Positions 1 to 8,017 are shown, numbered from the stretch's first letter. The stretch is DNA of 34,432 bases from Paenibacillus sp. GM2 (GCF_900069005.2 NZ_LN831274.1:67404-101835); one strand, 5' to 3'. The notes: a model not told the origin generated them from the sequence alone. Numbers and translations are program-made.

Positions 1-238
1 TGGTTAGCTCCTCCAGCCGTTTCACCCATTTATCCGCATTGATGTCCGGCGATTGCTCCACATACCCGAAATTAAGCGTCCGCAGCGATATTGAGAATTT
101 CGTCACCGCTTCCCCCGATTCGCCCTGCTGCTCGGCAGTTCCCGGAGCCTGCTCCTTCGCTTCCTCTTTCCCCCCGCATCCTGCCAATAAGCTGATGGCG
201 AACAAACAGGTTAACATCAAGCTTGCCCACTTCTTCAA
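1..238 (-). CDS. Sugar ABC transporter solute-binding lipoprotein (5' part only)
   Basis: This is the N-terminal 79 residues of an extracellular solute-binding protein; the rest lies beyond the left edge. The reading begins MKKWASLMLTCLFAISLLAG followed by Cys, a lipoprotein signal peptide with lipobox LLAGC, so the mature protein should be lipid-anchored outside the membrane. After the lipobox come a Glu/Ala/Gly-rich linker and then KFSISLRTLNFGYVEQSPDI, typical of the LplA/YtcQ type of binding protein. I chose the TTG start at 236-238 because a good ribosome site (AAAGAGGGG) precedes it and the signal peptide starts exactly there. It lies downstream of the two permease genes on the same strand, the usual order in this importer class. 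The substrate (probably an oligosaccharide) cannot be told from this fragment. Confidence 0.8.
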   Translation of the reverse strand, partial: MKKWASLMLTCLFAISLLAGCGGKEEAKEQAPGTAEQQGESGEAVTKFSISLRTLNFGYVEQSPDINADKWVKRLEELT

Positions 239-365
239 ACCGATCCCCTCTTTCCCGATAATTGAATTTACATTTGCGGGTAGCTTCATTTTGTAAGAAA
301 ATTGTATCCTTAAAATTCTAGCAAGCGTGAGGTTGCTACTTCATGTTTACCTGTCATTTTTTAAG

Positions 366-395
366 ATTATAGAAAATGAGAGTTTATAAAGTCCA
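366..395 (-). promoter_or_regulatory. Possible promoter for the solute-binding protein gene
   Basis: The minus strand reads TGGACT, an 18-base gap, then TATAAT, just after the stop of the upstream permease. It could give extra transcription of the binding-protein gene, which is often needed in larger amounts than its permeases. The -35 box is weak, so this is tentative. Confidence 0.25.
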
Positions 396-402
396 GCACA
401 AA

Positions 403-1284
403 TCATGCTTTTACCGCTCCTATTGTAAGCCCTTTCACAAAATGCCTTTGCAAAAATGGGTAGATCATAATGATCGGCAGCGTCGCGATAATGATCGTGG
501 CCATCTTGATTCCCTCAGGCGAGGTATGGGCCAGGTCGCTGAATTGCGAGGCTCCCGGATCAATGCTGATGTCATCCGTCTCGAACATCCGCTTCAGCTT
601 GACCTGCAGCGGCCACCATTTGGGCTGATCAATATAGTAGAGCGCCCCCATATAAGCATTCCAATGGCTGACCGCATAGAAGATGCCAAGCGAAGCCATC
701 ACCGGCTTGGACAACGGCGTCACCATGCGGATCATGATGCCCAGCTCGCCGCAGCCGTCGATTCGTGCGGAGTCGATAATTTCCGGCGGCAGCTGCTTGA
801 AGAAAGAATGCATGACGAAGAAGTTAAAGGCGCTGATCGCGCCGGGAAGAATTAATGCCCATGGCGTATTCATTAAATGTAGATTTTTGATTAGCAGGAA
901 GTTCGGAATCAACGGTGCGCTGAATATCATCGTCACCAGGACCATGAGTACAATCACCCTTCGGCCCACATATTCCTGCCGCGATACCGGATAAGCCAGC
1001 GTCGCTGTGGCGATCAGATTGATCATCGTACCAACTATAGTCACGAACACCGATACTCCAAACGCCCGCCAGATTGAGGCATCATTGAATACATAATCGT
1101 AATTGATCAGGGTGAACTCTATTGGCCAGAAGCTGACCTTCCCCTCGGTAATGGCGCTGGATGAGCTGAACGACTGGGCGAGGACATTCAGAAACGGCAG
1201 AAACATCATCAGCCCGATCAGGGTCAAGAACAGGATATTCAATATATTGAATAGTTTATAGCTTGTTGACAATTTCGGATGCAT
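403..1284 (-). CDS. Carbohydrate ABC transporter permease, LplC/YtcP type
   Basis: A membrane permease of a sugar importer (binding-protein-dependent transport family). The protein of about 293 residues has an N-terminal membrane segment (FNILNILFLTLIGLMMFLPF), several more hydrophobic helices, and the EAA-type cytoplasmic loop near IDSARIDGCGELGIMIRMVT that contacts the ATPase. It ends FVKGLTIGAVKA, characteristic of LplC/YtcP-like permeases. The frame can be opened further to a TTG at 1305 that overlaps the previous stop. I prefer the ATG at 1284 because GGGAGGGAG lies at proper distance before it. It pairs with the LplB-type permease immediately upstream. No ATPase gene is in view; many Paenibacillus importers of this type rely on a shared MsmX-like ATPase encoded elsewhere (family knowledge, not seen here). 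Confidence 0.88.
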   Translation of the reverse strand: MHPKLSTSYKLFNILNILFLTLIGLMMFLPFLNVLAQSFSSSSAITEGKVSFWPIEFTLINYDYVFNDASIWRAFGVSVFVTIVGTMINLIATATLAYPVSRQEYVGRRVIVLMVLVTMIFSAPLIPNFLLIKNLHLMNTPWALILPGAISAFNFFVMHSFFKQLPPEIIDSARIDGCGELGIMIRMVTPLSKPVMASLGIFYAVSHWNAYMGALYYIDQPKWWPLQVKLKRMFETDDISIDPGASQFSDLAHTSPEGIKMATIIIATLPIIMIYPFLQRHFVKGLTIGAVKA

Positions 1285-1301
1285 TCTGTTCTCCCTCCCT
1301 A

Positions 1302-2270
1302 TCAATACAGGCTCTCGCCCGTCGTTTTCCGGCTGAAGAAGTTCCCGGTCATTACCAGCGTCAGTCCCACAAGCGACTTGAAAATGCCCACTGCTGTCGT
1401 ATAGCTATACTGCTGCGATAGAAGCCCCGCCCGGTAAATATAAGTATCCAGAATTTCCCCACTTTCGGTATTCAGCGCATTCAGGAACACCCATACCCGT
1501 TCAAACCCGAAGTCGAGAAATTTCCCGATATGAAGCAAAAATAAAATCATGATTGTCGGCAGCAGTGCTGGCAGGGTAATTCTTAGCGTTTGCTTCCAGC
1601 GGTTGGCCCCGTCGATCTGCGCTGCTTCATACAGTTCCGGATTGATCCCCGCCAAGGCTGCTAAATATAGAATGGTGCCATAGCCGGTATCGCGCCAAAC
1701 TCCGGATCCGATAAGGACGCCGCGGATATATTTATTGTCTCCGAGAAAATATAGAGGATCGAGACCAAACCAGCCCAGCAGCTGATTTAAAATTCCCGTT
1801 GCCGGCGATAAAATCGCTACTGACATACCGGCGATGACTACCCAAGAGAGAAAATGCGGCATATATACCACGGTTTGTACCACTCGTTTGAACATCACCA
1901 GCCGCAGTTCATTAAGCAGGAGCGCCAAAATAATCGGTGCGGGAAAAGCAAAAACGAGATCATATAACCCGATCAGCACCGTATTTTTTAAAATCCGCAA
2001 AAAATCATAATGCCTGAACATTTCGGCAAAATGAGCAAACCCCACCCACTCGCTGCCGCCGAAGCCTTTGAAAATGTTATATTCCTGGAATGCAATGATT
2101 GAGCCGCCCAGCGGAATATATTTGAAGATCAGAAAATAAAGGATGCTGGGAATGGAAATCAGATAAAGCGCCTTATACTTCCATATCAAGCGCCATGTGC
2201 TGCCTTCCTTGCCTGGTCTGGGCGCCATGCCCGCGGGCAATCTTGCCGCTGTGTCCATTTTGTTATGCAT
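1302..2270 (-). CDS. Sugar ABC transporter permease, LplB type
   Basis: Partner permease of the sugar importer. It starts with a short polar tail and then WKYKALYLISIPSILYFLIF, the first membrane helix. Other landmarks are YIPLGGSIIAFQEYNIFKGF (periplasmic-side motif common in LplB proteins), the EAA-like loop PELYEAAQIDGANRWKQTLR near residue 220, and an end of the FFSRKTTGESLY kind. Length (about 322 residues) is normal for the family. A GTG at 2273 directly precedes the chosen ATG, so the start is uncertain by one codon; AGGAGG sits 12-15 bases upstream. The stop lies just before the LplC-type gene, so the genes are translationally close and surely co-transcribed. The repeat-filled region 2274-3724 lies upstream and must hold the operon promoter, which I could not identify. 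Confidence 0.88.
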   Translation of the reverse strand: MHNKMDTAARLPAGMAPRPGKEGSTWRLIWKYKALYLISIPSILYFLIFKYIPLGGSIIAFQEYNIFKGFGGSEWVGFAHFAEMFRHYDFLRILKNTVLIGLYDLVFAFPAPIILALLLNELRLVMFKRVVQTVVYMPHFLSWVVIAGMSVAILSPATGILNQLLGWFGLDPLYFLGDNKYIRGVLIGSGVWRDTGYGTILYLAALAGINPELYEAAQIDGANRWKQTLRITLPALLPTIMILFLLHIGKFLDFGFERVWVFLNALNTESGEILDTYIYRAGLLSQQYSYTTAVGIFKSLVGLTLVMTGNFFSRKTTGESLY

Positions 2271-2435
2271 CACTAGTCTTCTTTGCCTCCTTTCTGGCTT
2301 TCCTTAATAGTACTGCCGAGAAGGGCGACACTGCATGGTGTCATATGCTGTGGTCTGGTGATTTTTTAAGGTGTTTTTTTGCACGCCCAATCGTTGTTCA
2401 TAGCATGTGGTCAACCGACGCCGTCATGCTGCGAA

Positions 2436-2465
2436 GCACCGCGCGCTGGGAGCTGCGCGCGGTGC
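2436..2465. repeat. GC-rich perfect hairpin at the edge of the repeat region
   Basis: GCACCGCGCGC at 2436-2446 is perfectly complementary to GCGCGCGGTGC at 2455-2465, with an 8-base loop. Neither strand has a run of T after it, so it is not a standard terminator. It stands between the ABC operon and the repeat array. Confidence 0.75.
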
Positions 2466-2514
2466 GGAAAGAAAAACGCCGCAGGACCGATTGGCCCTGC
2501 AGCGCAGAGAGGTT

Positions 2515-2547
2515 GATCATTGGTGGATCATTGGTGAATCATTGGCA
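2515..2547. repeat. 11-bp short tandem repeat, three units
   Basis: GATCATTGGTG, GATCATTGGTG and AATCATTGGCA follow one another without a gap. The equivalent place in the second large copy (3021-3064) has four units, so this tract changes copy number. Confidence 0.85.
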
Positions 2548-2618
2548 AATCCAGCCGAAACACGACTCTAACGAAACACCATATCTCTATTCTCCCTAAA
2601 TGGAGCCGATAAAAAATT

Positions 2619-2701
2619 TAACGAAACTGGGGATCGTTATTTAGGTCAAATTGGGGGTTTGAGACGGGATTTCTCTTAAATAACGCTCTGTAGTTTCGTT
2701 A
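2619..2701. repeat. Imperfect inverted repeat in first macro-copy
   Basis: TAACGAAACT (2619-2628) pairs with AGTTTCGTTA (2692-2701), and CGTTATTTA (2635-2643) pairs with TAAATAACG (2677-2685), with a mismatched internal stretch and a loop of about 33 bases. The right arm is the same core sequence found in the tandem array. It could fold as a long hairpin in DNA or RNA. Confidence 0.8.
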
Positions 2702-3020
2702 GATCTAGATTGCTGCTGTTTTGAGGGAAATAGCGTTCTGTAGTTTCGTTAGATTCATATTGTCGCTGGTTTTGACGGAATAACATTCTGCATGGCGATC
2801 TGCGGTTATGGTAATTTCAAATTGCTGCTGTTACTAACGAGATAGCGTTCTGTAGTTTCGTTAGATCTAGATTGCTGCTGTTTTGAGGGAAGTAGCGTTC
2901 TGTAGTTTCGTTAGAATCCATTACCGCTGGTTTTCATTCTGCACAGCAATCTACGGCTATGTTAACGTTACTGACGGAAAAACGCTGCAAGACCGATTGG
3001 CCTTGTAGCGCAGAGAGGTT

Positions 3021-3064
3021 GATCATTGATGGATCACTGGTGAATCATTGGTGAATCATTGGCA
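3021..3064. repeat. 11-bp short tandem repeat, four units
   Basis: GATCATTGATG, GATCACTGGTG, AATCATTGGTG and AATCATTGGCA lie in series. This is the counterpart of 2515-2547 with one extra unit. Confidence 0.85.
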
Positions 3065-3135
3065 AATCCAGCCGAAACACTACTCTAACGAAACACTATA
3101 TCGCTATTTCCCCTAAATTGGGCCCCAAAAAATTT

Positions 3136-3218
3136 TAACGAAACTGGGGATCGTTATTTAGGTCAAATTGGGGGTTTGAGACGGGATTTCTCTTAAATAA
3201 CAATCTGTAGTTTCGTTA
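3136..3218. repeat. Imperfect inverted repeat in second macro-copy
   Basis: The same arms as at 2619-2701: TAACGAAACT (3136-3145) against AGTTTCGTTA (3209-3218), and CGTTATTTA (3152-3160) against TAAATAAC (3194-3201). The outer arms are conserved between the copies. Confidence 0.8.
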
Positions 3219-3724
3219 GATCTAGATTGCTGCTGTTTTGAGGGAAATAGCGTTCTGTAGTTTCGTTAGAATCCATTGCCGCTGTTTTGACGGAATAACA
3301 TTCTGCATGGCGATCTGCGGTTATGGTAATTTCAAATTGTTGCTGTTACTGACGAAATAGCGTTCTGTAGTTTCGTCAGATTCAATTGACACTGGTTTTG
3401 ACGGAATAACATTCTGCGTGGCGATCTGAGGTTATAGTAAATTCAGGCTTCTGCTGTTACTGACGAGATAGCGTTCTGTAGTTTTCGTTAGATTCAAATT
3501 GCCACTGGTTTTGGCGAAAAACATTCTGCACAGCGATCCGAGATTATGATAAATTCAAGTTCATACTGTTACTGACGAGATAGCGTTCTGTAGTTTCGTC
3601 AGATTCAATGGCCGCTGTTAACGGACCGAGCAACAATCCGCATTTCCGTTAAACATTGAATGACCAGGCTGATTCCTCTTGAAGCAGGCTTTATTCAGAG
3701 CGATTCATCCTCTTTGAACCCCGG

Positions 3725-5035
3725 TTAACCGGATACCTCGCCTATCTCCTGCCGCTGGACGGACTGAAGCTCTACTGGCCACAAAACCCGCCGCATAGCC
3801 AAACTTATAATGCCGATGAGGAGGATCACCAGCCCTAACCAGAAAAACACACTGCTGACTCCCATGTTGCGAATCAATAAACCGCCGATTAAAGGCGCAC
3901 CGATCATCAGTGTGCTGGTGGACATGTTTTGAATGCCAAAAATCCGGCCGGTCTTGCCCTCAGGTGTTTCCTTCTGCAGCAGATAATTATAAGTTACGAT
4001 ACAAAGCCCGTTGCCGATACCAATTACAAAACCCAGTATAATACTCCATATCTCCTGCGAGCCTGCGGTCAGCAGTCCCATGCTTCCAAGGGCACCCCCG
4101 ATCAGTGCAGCCCCTCCTCCGATGCCAAGCCCATAGCTCACTTTGCCAAGTCGGTTCAGCAGTAAAATGGTAATAAACGCTCCAACTCCGGTAGCTGCCA
4201 GCACCCAGCCCAGCAGGGATTCGTTATAGGGAGCAATCTCCCGGTACAATGTTGGAAATTGAAAATCAACCATCAGAATGATCAGCATGATAAGCAGATT
4301 CACAATAAAGCTGCTATAAAGAGCCCGGGTCTTAACGATCGCCGCCCAACCCTGCTTCCATAATGAGATAAATCCTGGCTTATCCCCTTCATTAGACCCT
4401 GTTTTTTCAGCTTTCTCGTACTTCTCGGCCTGATCGTTTTGGTCGATATGCCGCAATGTGAACAGCAGCATACAAGAGACTAAGCGCGTCACAGCATTCA
4501 CCAGAATGCATAATTGCGGTGAGATCACCGTCAAGGCTACCGCCCCAAGAAGCGGGCCGATAATTTTGGAGAATTGATTGACAAGCCCATTGTACGAAGT
4601 CGCCTTGAGCAGTTGATCCTCTCTGACAACCTGTCGCGTTAACGCCTGATGCGCAGGAACACGGAACACTCCCATGGTGGCCCGAAGTGCAAGCAAAGGC
4701 AGCAGCCAGTACATACCGGGGGCAAAGAGCAGCGATATGGTAAGCAGCGCCTCGGCTGCATCGGCCAGCATCATGAGATTAACCTTCTTCCACCGGTCAG
4801 CGATGACGCCGGCAAATGAACCGAACAGAATTCCAGGAAGCGCGAGCATTACCGGGATCAGAGCGATCATGAGCGGATCAGCGCGCCAGCGGAATGCGAC
4901 CAGAATCTCAATGGCAAAGGCATCAAACCAGTCGCCAAAGGATGAAATAGCATAAGCCGAGTACATTTTTGTAAAGATGCGATTGCGCCAGACAGAGGCC
5001 TGCGAGCCGATTGAGACAGATGTTGCTGTAGACAT
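3725..5035 (-). CDS. MFS-family efflux transporter
   Basis: A 12-helix major facilitator protein of about 436 residues, probably a drug or metabolite exporter driven by proton antiport. Visible features are the first helix near MYSAYAISSFGDWFDAFAIE, the loop 2-3 signature GVIADRWKKVNLMMLADA (the G-x-x-x-D-R-x-x-R/K motif A), a charged central loop (DQNDQAEKYEKAEKTGSNEG), and a motif near GRIFGIQNMSTSTLMIGAPL as in MefA/MFS_3 exporters. I chose the ATG at 5035 (MSTATSVSIG), preceded by GCGGAGG at 9-10 bases, rather than the longer TTG reading from 5056. It follows the winged-helix regulator by 60 bases on the same strand, so that regulator probably controls it. Substrate unknown. Confidence 0.88.
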   Translation of the reverse strand: MSTATSVSIGSQASVWRNRIFTKMYSAYAISSFGDWFDAFAIEILVAFRWRADPLMIALIPVMLALPGILFGSFAGVIADRWKKVNLMMLADAAEALLTISLLFAPGMYWLLPLLALRATMGVFRVPAHQALTRQVVREDQLLKATSYNGLVNQFSKIIGPLLGAVALTVISPQLCILVNAVTRLVSCMLLFTLRHIDQNDQAEKYEKAEKTGSNEGDKPGFISLWKQGWAAIVKTRALYSSFIVNLLIMLIILMVDFQFPTLYREIAPYNESLLGWVLAATGVGAFITILLLNRLGKVSYGLGIGGGAALIGGALGSMGLLTAGSQEIWSIILGFVIGIGNGLCIVTYNYLLQKETPEGKTGRIFGIQNMSTSTLMIGAPLIGGLLIRNMGVSSVFFWLGLVILLIGIISLAMRRVLWPVELQSVQRQEIGEVSG

Positions 5036-5095
5036 GTATAATTCCTCCGCTATCAAGATTTAAATCCACTCTAACGGAGAAATATCAGAGGAATA

Positions 5096-6253
5096 TCAGA
5101 CAGCATCCAATATCCGTTCGATCATCTGCTCGATGGGTCGCTTATGTACTGTGAGTTTATAGGTCCTTCCCAATTCATCATATCGGGCTTGGAATACCTT
5201 AAGCAGTTTGGCATCCGTATATGTCGTCTGTAAAAAATGATGCATGCCTACGACCACCCCGATAAGCAACGGGATATTATGCGCGGTCTCAGCCGCTTTC
5301 AGACCGTACTCCAAGGCGGCTACGGCCTCTTGGCGCCGATCCTGAAGGAGCAGCAATCTGCCTTTCAAGCTGTAGTAAGCTCCGATTTCCCGCAAATAAG
5401 GGGTCTGCACCAGCATTTCTTCAATCTGCGATGAGCAGCGTTCCGCCTCGGCGATACGGCCTGCGTGCAAATGAATTTGCATCTCCGATGTTGCAATATG
5501 AATTTTGAAAATATCCAGTTCGCCATTTTCTTCTTCTACAGCGCGATATGCCTCCTGCACACGCCGCAGATCCTCTTCGACCCGTCCGTTTCTGGCATAT
5601 AGGCCAAGAATATTTAGTATTTTTAGCTCCCGATGCATTTCAAATGGCAATATCTCTAAATCAATGGTCCGTTCATAATAATCCAAGCATTTTTCCGGTT
5701 CGAGGTAAAAAACACAATAAAAATTCAACAGCCAATATAGTTTTCCACAGTCTTCAACGTCGCTCGCCAGGAACCAGTCCAGATCTGCCCGTACAAACTT
5801 CAGGAACATTTGGTGCATGGGATCGATACTCACGCCAAGCATTTCCTGCTGATTGACAAGGGCCTGCATCGATTGGCTCTGCCCCAGTCTGAGATAAGTG
5901 TCGAGCAGTTGTCCAATCTGCTGCTTAACTCCGTTATCTGTCAAGGAGGGGACTGCAAGTCCCGACGATTCTTCAAGCGTAAGCCGGTATCCCAGCCCTC
6001 GAACCGTATGGATCTGCACCTTTCCACTCCATGCCTTCAGTTTTTTACGGAGCCGGTATACATGATCATCCACGGTGCGTTCCCCCGGATATTCCATCGG
6101 CCACACCTGATCGAGCAGCTGTTCCCGGCTGAAGAGCTGACCGCGATTCCGGTACAGAAACTGCAGCAGCGCATACTCTTTTGCCAGTAGATGAATGTTC
6201 TCCACTTGAAAGCTGACGGAATAATCACGAGGGTCAAATTCAAGCGCGGCCAT
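5096..6253 (-). CDS. Winged-helix (OmpR-type) transcriptional regulator with TPR-like C-terminal half
   Basis: The first about 100 residues form an OmpR/PhoB-type winged helix: LLAKEYALLQFLYRNRGQLF is the usual opening, then SREQLLDQVWPMEYPGERTVDDHVYRLRKKLK and the wing VRGLGYRL. There is no receiver domain, so it is not a response regulator. The remaining about 280 residues are helical, with repeats of tetratricopeptide character (EAERCSSQIEEML, YYSLKGRLLLLQDRRQEAVA, ALEYGLKAAE), resembling regulators that bind a ligand or partner through helical repeats. The ATG at 6253 is preceded by AAGGAGGAGGAGC; the frame continues upstream to 6295 but without such a site. It heads a two-gene unit with the MFS exporter. 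A regulator sensing the exported compound is plausible but inferred. Confidence 0.85.
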   Translation of the reverse strand: MAALEFDPRDYSVSFQVENIHLLAKEYALLQFLYRNRGQLFSREQLLDQVWPMEYPGERTVDDHVYRLRKKLKAWSGKVQIHTVRGLGYRLTLEESSGLAVPSLTDNGVKQQIGQLLDTYLRLGQSQSMQALVNQQEMLGVSIDPMHQMFLKFVRADLDWFLASDVEDCGKLYWLLNFYCVFYLEPEKCLDYYERTIDLEILPFEMHRELKILNILGLYARNGRVEEDLRRVQEAYRAVEEENGELDIFKIHIATSEMQIHLHAGRIAEAERCSSQIEEMLVQTPYLREIGAYYSLKGRLLLLQDRRQEAVAALEYGLKAAETAHNIPLLIGVVVGMHHFLQTTYTDAKLLKVFQARYDELGRTYKLTVHKRPIEQMIERILDAV

Positions 6254-6310
6254 CCAGCTCCTCCTCCTTTCTTTCTCAGTACAAGATCGTCTCATATTCT
6301 TCTTATTCCT

Positions 6311-6340
6311 ATTAAAGCACGTTTAAGAAACGTCCCTCAA
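6311..6340 (-). promoter_or_regulatory. Promoter with embedded inverted repeat, upstream of winged-helix regulator and MFS genes
   Basis: The minus strand reads TTGAGG, an 18-base spacer, then TTTAAT, about 60 bases before the regulator start. The spacer contains ACGTTTCTTAAACGT (6319-6333), a perfect 6+6 inverted repeat around CTT. An operator there would block RNA polymerase, suggesting autorepression or control by another factor. The promoter boxes are moderate matches. Confidence 0.5.
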
Positions 6341-6374
6341 CCTACAGTGCGAATTTATAGCCTCCTGCAAAGAC

Positions 6375-6406
6375 AAAAAAACCGCTCGTACCTCAAGCAC
6401 GAGCGG
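6375..6406 (-). terminator. Rho-independent terminator after the copper oxidase gene
   Basis: On the minus strand CCGCTCGT pairs with ACGAGCGG around a 9-base loop and is followed by seven T. It closes the transcript of the multicopper oxidase, which stops at 6434. Confidence 0.9.
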
Positions 6407-6433
6407 CGTTCCATCCATTCAGATCATATTGCT

Positions 6434-8017
6434 TTATTCCGGTTTATTATCTACATTCGGATCAGGTGTGTATCCGCTCTGATAACCGTCATACTTCAGA
6501 TCAGTCATCATTCCCGCCGAAGCATGGTGCAGATCATGACAGTGGAACATCCAGTCCCCTGGGTTATCCGCCTCAAAGGCAACTACATATTTCTCGCCCG
6601 GCTTCACATTTAAAGTATCCTTGATCACGGGAGCTCCTTCAAGCGGCTGCCCATTTTTGCTAAGCACTTGAAAGAAGTGGCCATGCAAATGCATCGGATG
6701 ATCGTCTTTTGAGGATTGGTTGATAAAAGTGACCTTGACCTTCTCCCCTCTATCGACCCGGATCGGGTCAGTATCAGGAAATACTTTGCCATTAATGGTA
6801 TAGACCATCTCGCCATCCTTCATCTCCGTATTTAACTTCAGCAAAACCTCCTGATCAAAGGATTGATCCAGAGAGAAGCGAGTCTCCGCTTGTTTACCGT
6901 ACTTAAGCAGATCGAATTGAGGCAATTCCTCTGAGGCATTAGAGGCGTCTGTCTGCTTATTCTCCGCGCCCTCATAAGCGATGACCGCTCTCATATTCAA
7001 CATTCGAGCTTCATTACCGTGCTCCTCCAGCAGCCAGTTCCCCGGATTGTTCGCAGTAAATTCAAGGTCATATCTCTCACCCGGAGCAATTGCAATTCCT
7101 TGATCGGTAATCACCGCTGGGCTGTTCACAGGTTGTCCATCAGAGGCGACAATCTTAAACTCATGGCCGTGCAGATGCATCGTATGTGTCAGATAACCGG
7201 CATTGATCAAGCGAATTCGAACCCTCTCGCCCTGTTTGACTGTCAGTTTATCAATCGCGTCACCTGTCTTGCCGTTGATGGTATAGAGATCATACATGCT
7301 CATGTTATGCCCCATTCCACGCATGTCCCCCATATCCATTTGACTGTGATCCATGCCTTCCATATCGCCCATATCCATGCTTCCATGATCCATGCCTTCC
7401 ATCCCGCCGTTATTCGCGTGGTTTGCATGTTGGCTACCCGACTCTATGCCGTCAGCGCCCATCCACTCATCCAGTACAAGTGTATAGTCACGGTCGTAAG
7501 CTTCGTCTGGCCCCTCCACAATGAACGAGCCGTAGAGTCCTCGATCCAATTGATTAACGCTGTCCTGATGGGAGTGGTACCAATACGTGCCCGGGATCGT
7601 GGCCTTGAACTCATAGGTAAAGGTTTTGCCCGGTACAACTGCATCCTGTGTGACCCCAGGGATTCCATCCATTCCATTCGGTACAGGATAACCGTGCCAA
7701 TGAATAGAGACGGGCTCCTCGAGTTCATTCTGCAGCTTAATCTTGACGTTGTCACCGACCTTCACACGGATTTGTGGACCCGGCACAGAATTGTTAAACG
7801 TCCATACCGGCAGAGTTTTGTCTGCGGACACCTGCAGATGGCTGGCTTTTGCTGTAATCGTGTACTCCTTGCCGCCGACAACCGGCGTTGCCCTAGTTAA
7901 AGTTGACAGACTGGCCACAGGCTGGCTGGCAGTTTCCGTAGCCTCAAACTTGGCACAGCCCACCGCCACGATGCTGATCGCTCCAATCGCCAACCCGATT
8001 TTCAATTTATTTTTCAT
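6434..8017 (-). CDS. Multicopper oxidase lipoprotein with Met/His-rich loop
   Basis: A three-cupredoxin-domain copper oxidase of 527 residues. A signal peptide ends in the lipobox VAVGC (Cys21), so it is membrane-anchored outside the cell. All copper ligands are visible: HWHG (His106, His108), HSH (His148, His150), HPMHLHGH (His440, His443, His445) and HCHDLHHASAGMM with type 1 Cys493, His498 and axial Met503. Residues about 197-241 form an insert of repeated Met-Asp-His/Gly motifs (MEGMDH, SMDMGDM), as in copper-tolerance oxidases such as CueO or CopA, probably for Cu(I) binding. Expected role: oxidation of Cu(I) or phenolic substrates with O2. The start has TGGAGG nine bases upstream. It lies 120 bases downstream of vanY on the same strand and ends in a strong terminator, so it may share that operon. 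Confidence 0.93.
   Translation of the reverse strand: MKNKLKIGLAIGAISIVAVGCAKFEATETASQPVASLSTLTRATPVVGGKEYTITAKASHLQVSADKTLPVWTFNNSVPGPQIRVKVGDNVKIKLQNELEEPVSIHWHGYPVPNGMDGIPGVTQDAVVPGKTFTYEFKATIPGTYWYHSHQDSVNQLDRGLYGSFIVEGPDEAYDRDYTLVLDEWMGADGIESGSQHANHANNGGMEGMDHGSMDMGDMEGMDHSQMDMGDMRGMGHNMSMYDLYTINGKTGDAIDKLTVKQGERVRIRLINAGYLTHTMHLHGHEFKIVASDGQPVNSPAVITDQGIAIAPGERYDLEFTANNPGNWLLEEHGNEARMLNMRAVIAYEGAENKQTDASNASEELPQFDLLKYGKQAETRFSLDQSFDQEVLLKLNTEMKDGEMVYTINGKVFPDTDPIRVDRGEKVKVTFINQSSKDDHPMHLHGHFFQVLSKNGQPLEGAPVIKDTLNVKPGEKYVVAFEADNPGDWMFHCHDLHHASAGMMTDLKYDGYQSGYTPDPNVDNKPE

Larger units (their letters stand above)
2485..3603. repeat. Composite intergenic repeat array (about 111 bp units within an about 510 bp duplication)
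   Basis: No gene is visible between 2274 and 3724. The stretch is built from related copies. The core TAGCGTTCTGTAGTTTCGTTAGA or a close variant starts near 2681, 2731, 2843, 2893, 3198, 3248, 3358, 3469 and 3581. The steps are 50, 112, 50, then 50, 110, 111 and 112 bases. A larger segment starting GACCGATTGGCC at 2485 recurs from 2991 with the same internal order (11 bp repeats, inverted repeat, cores), an offset of about 506-517 bases. Between cores lie conserved sentences such as GACGGAATAACATTCTGCAT and TGCTGCTGTTACTGACGA. The copies differ by small substitutions, so the array is not brand-new. It carries no spacers like CRISPR and no transposase. Nature unknown; it may be a genus-specific dispersed element. 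Confidence 0.9.

Noticed and set aside
2436..2465. Terminator of the sugar-importer operon or of the MFS gene
   Set aside because: The stem is perfect but no T-run follows on either strand, and it is upstream of the importer operon.
2195..2599. 134-residue open frame running into the repeat region
   Set aside because: It starts inside the LplB gene on the other strand and ends in repeats; no ribosome site or recognisable sequence.
2485..3603. CRISPR array
   Set aside because: Units are about 111 bp, the parts between cores are themselves repeated rather than unique spacers, and no cas gene is near.
7019..7900. 293-residue open frame antisense to the copper oxidase
   Set aside because: It lies wholly inside a gene with complete copper-ligand motifs, has no ribosome site or family resemblance, and its His-rich look is just the complement of the Met/Asp/His codons.
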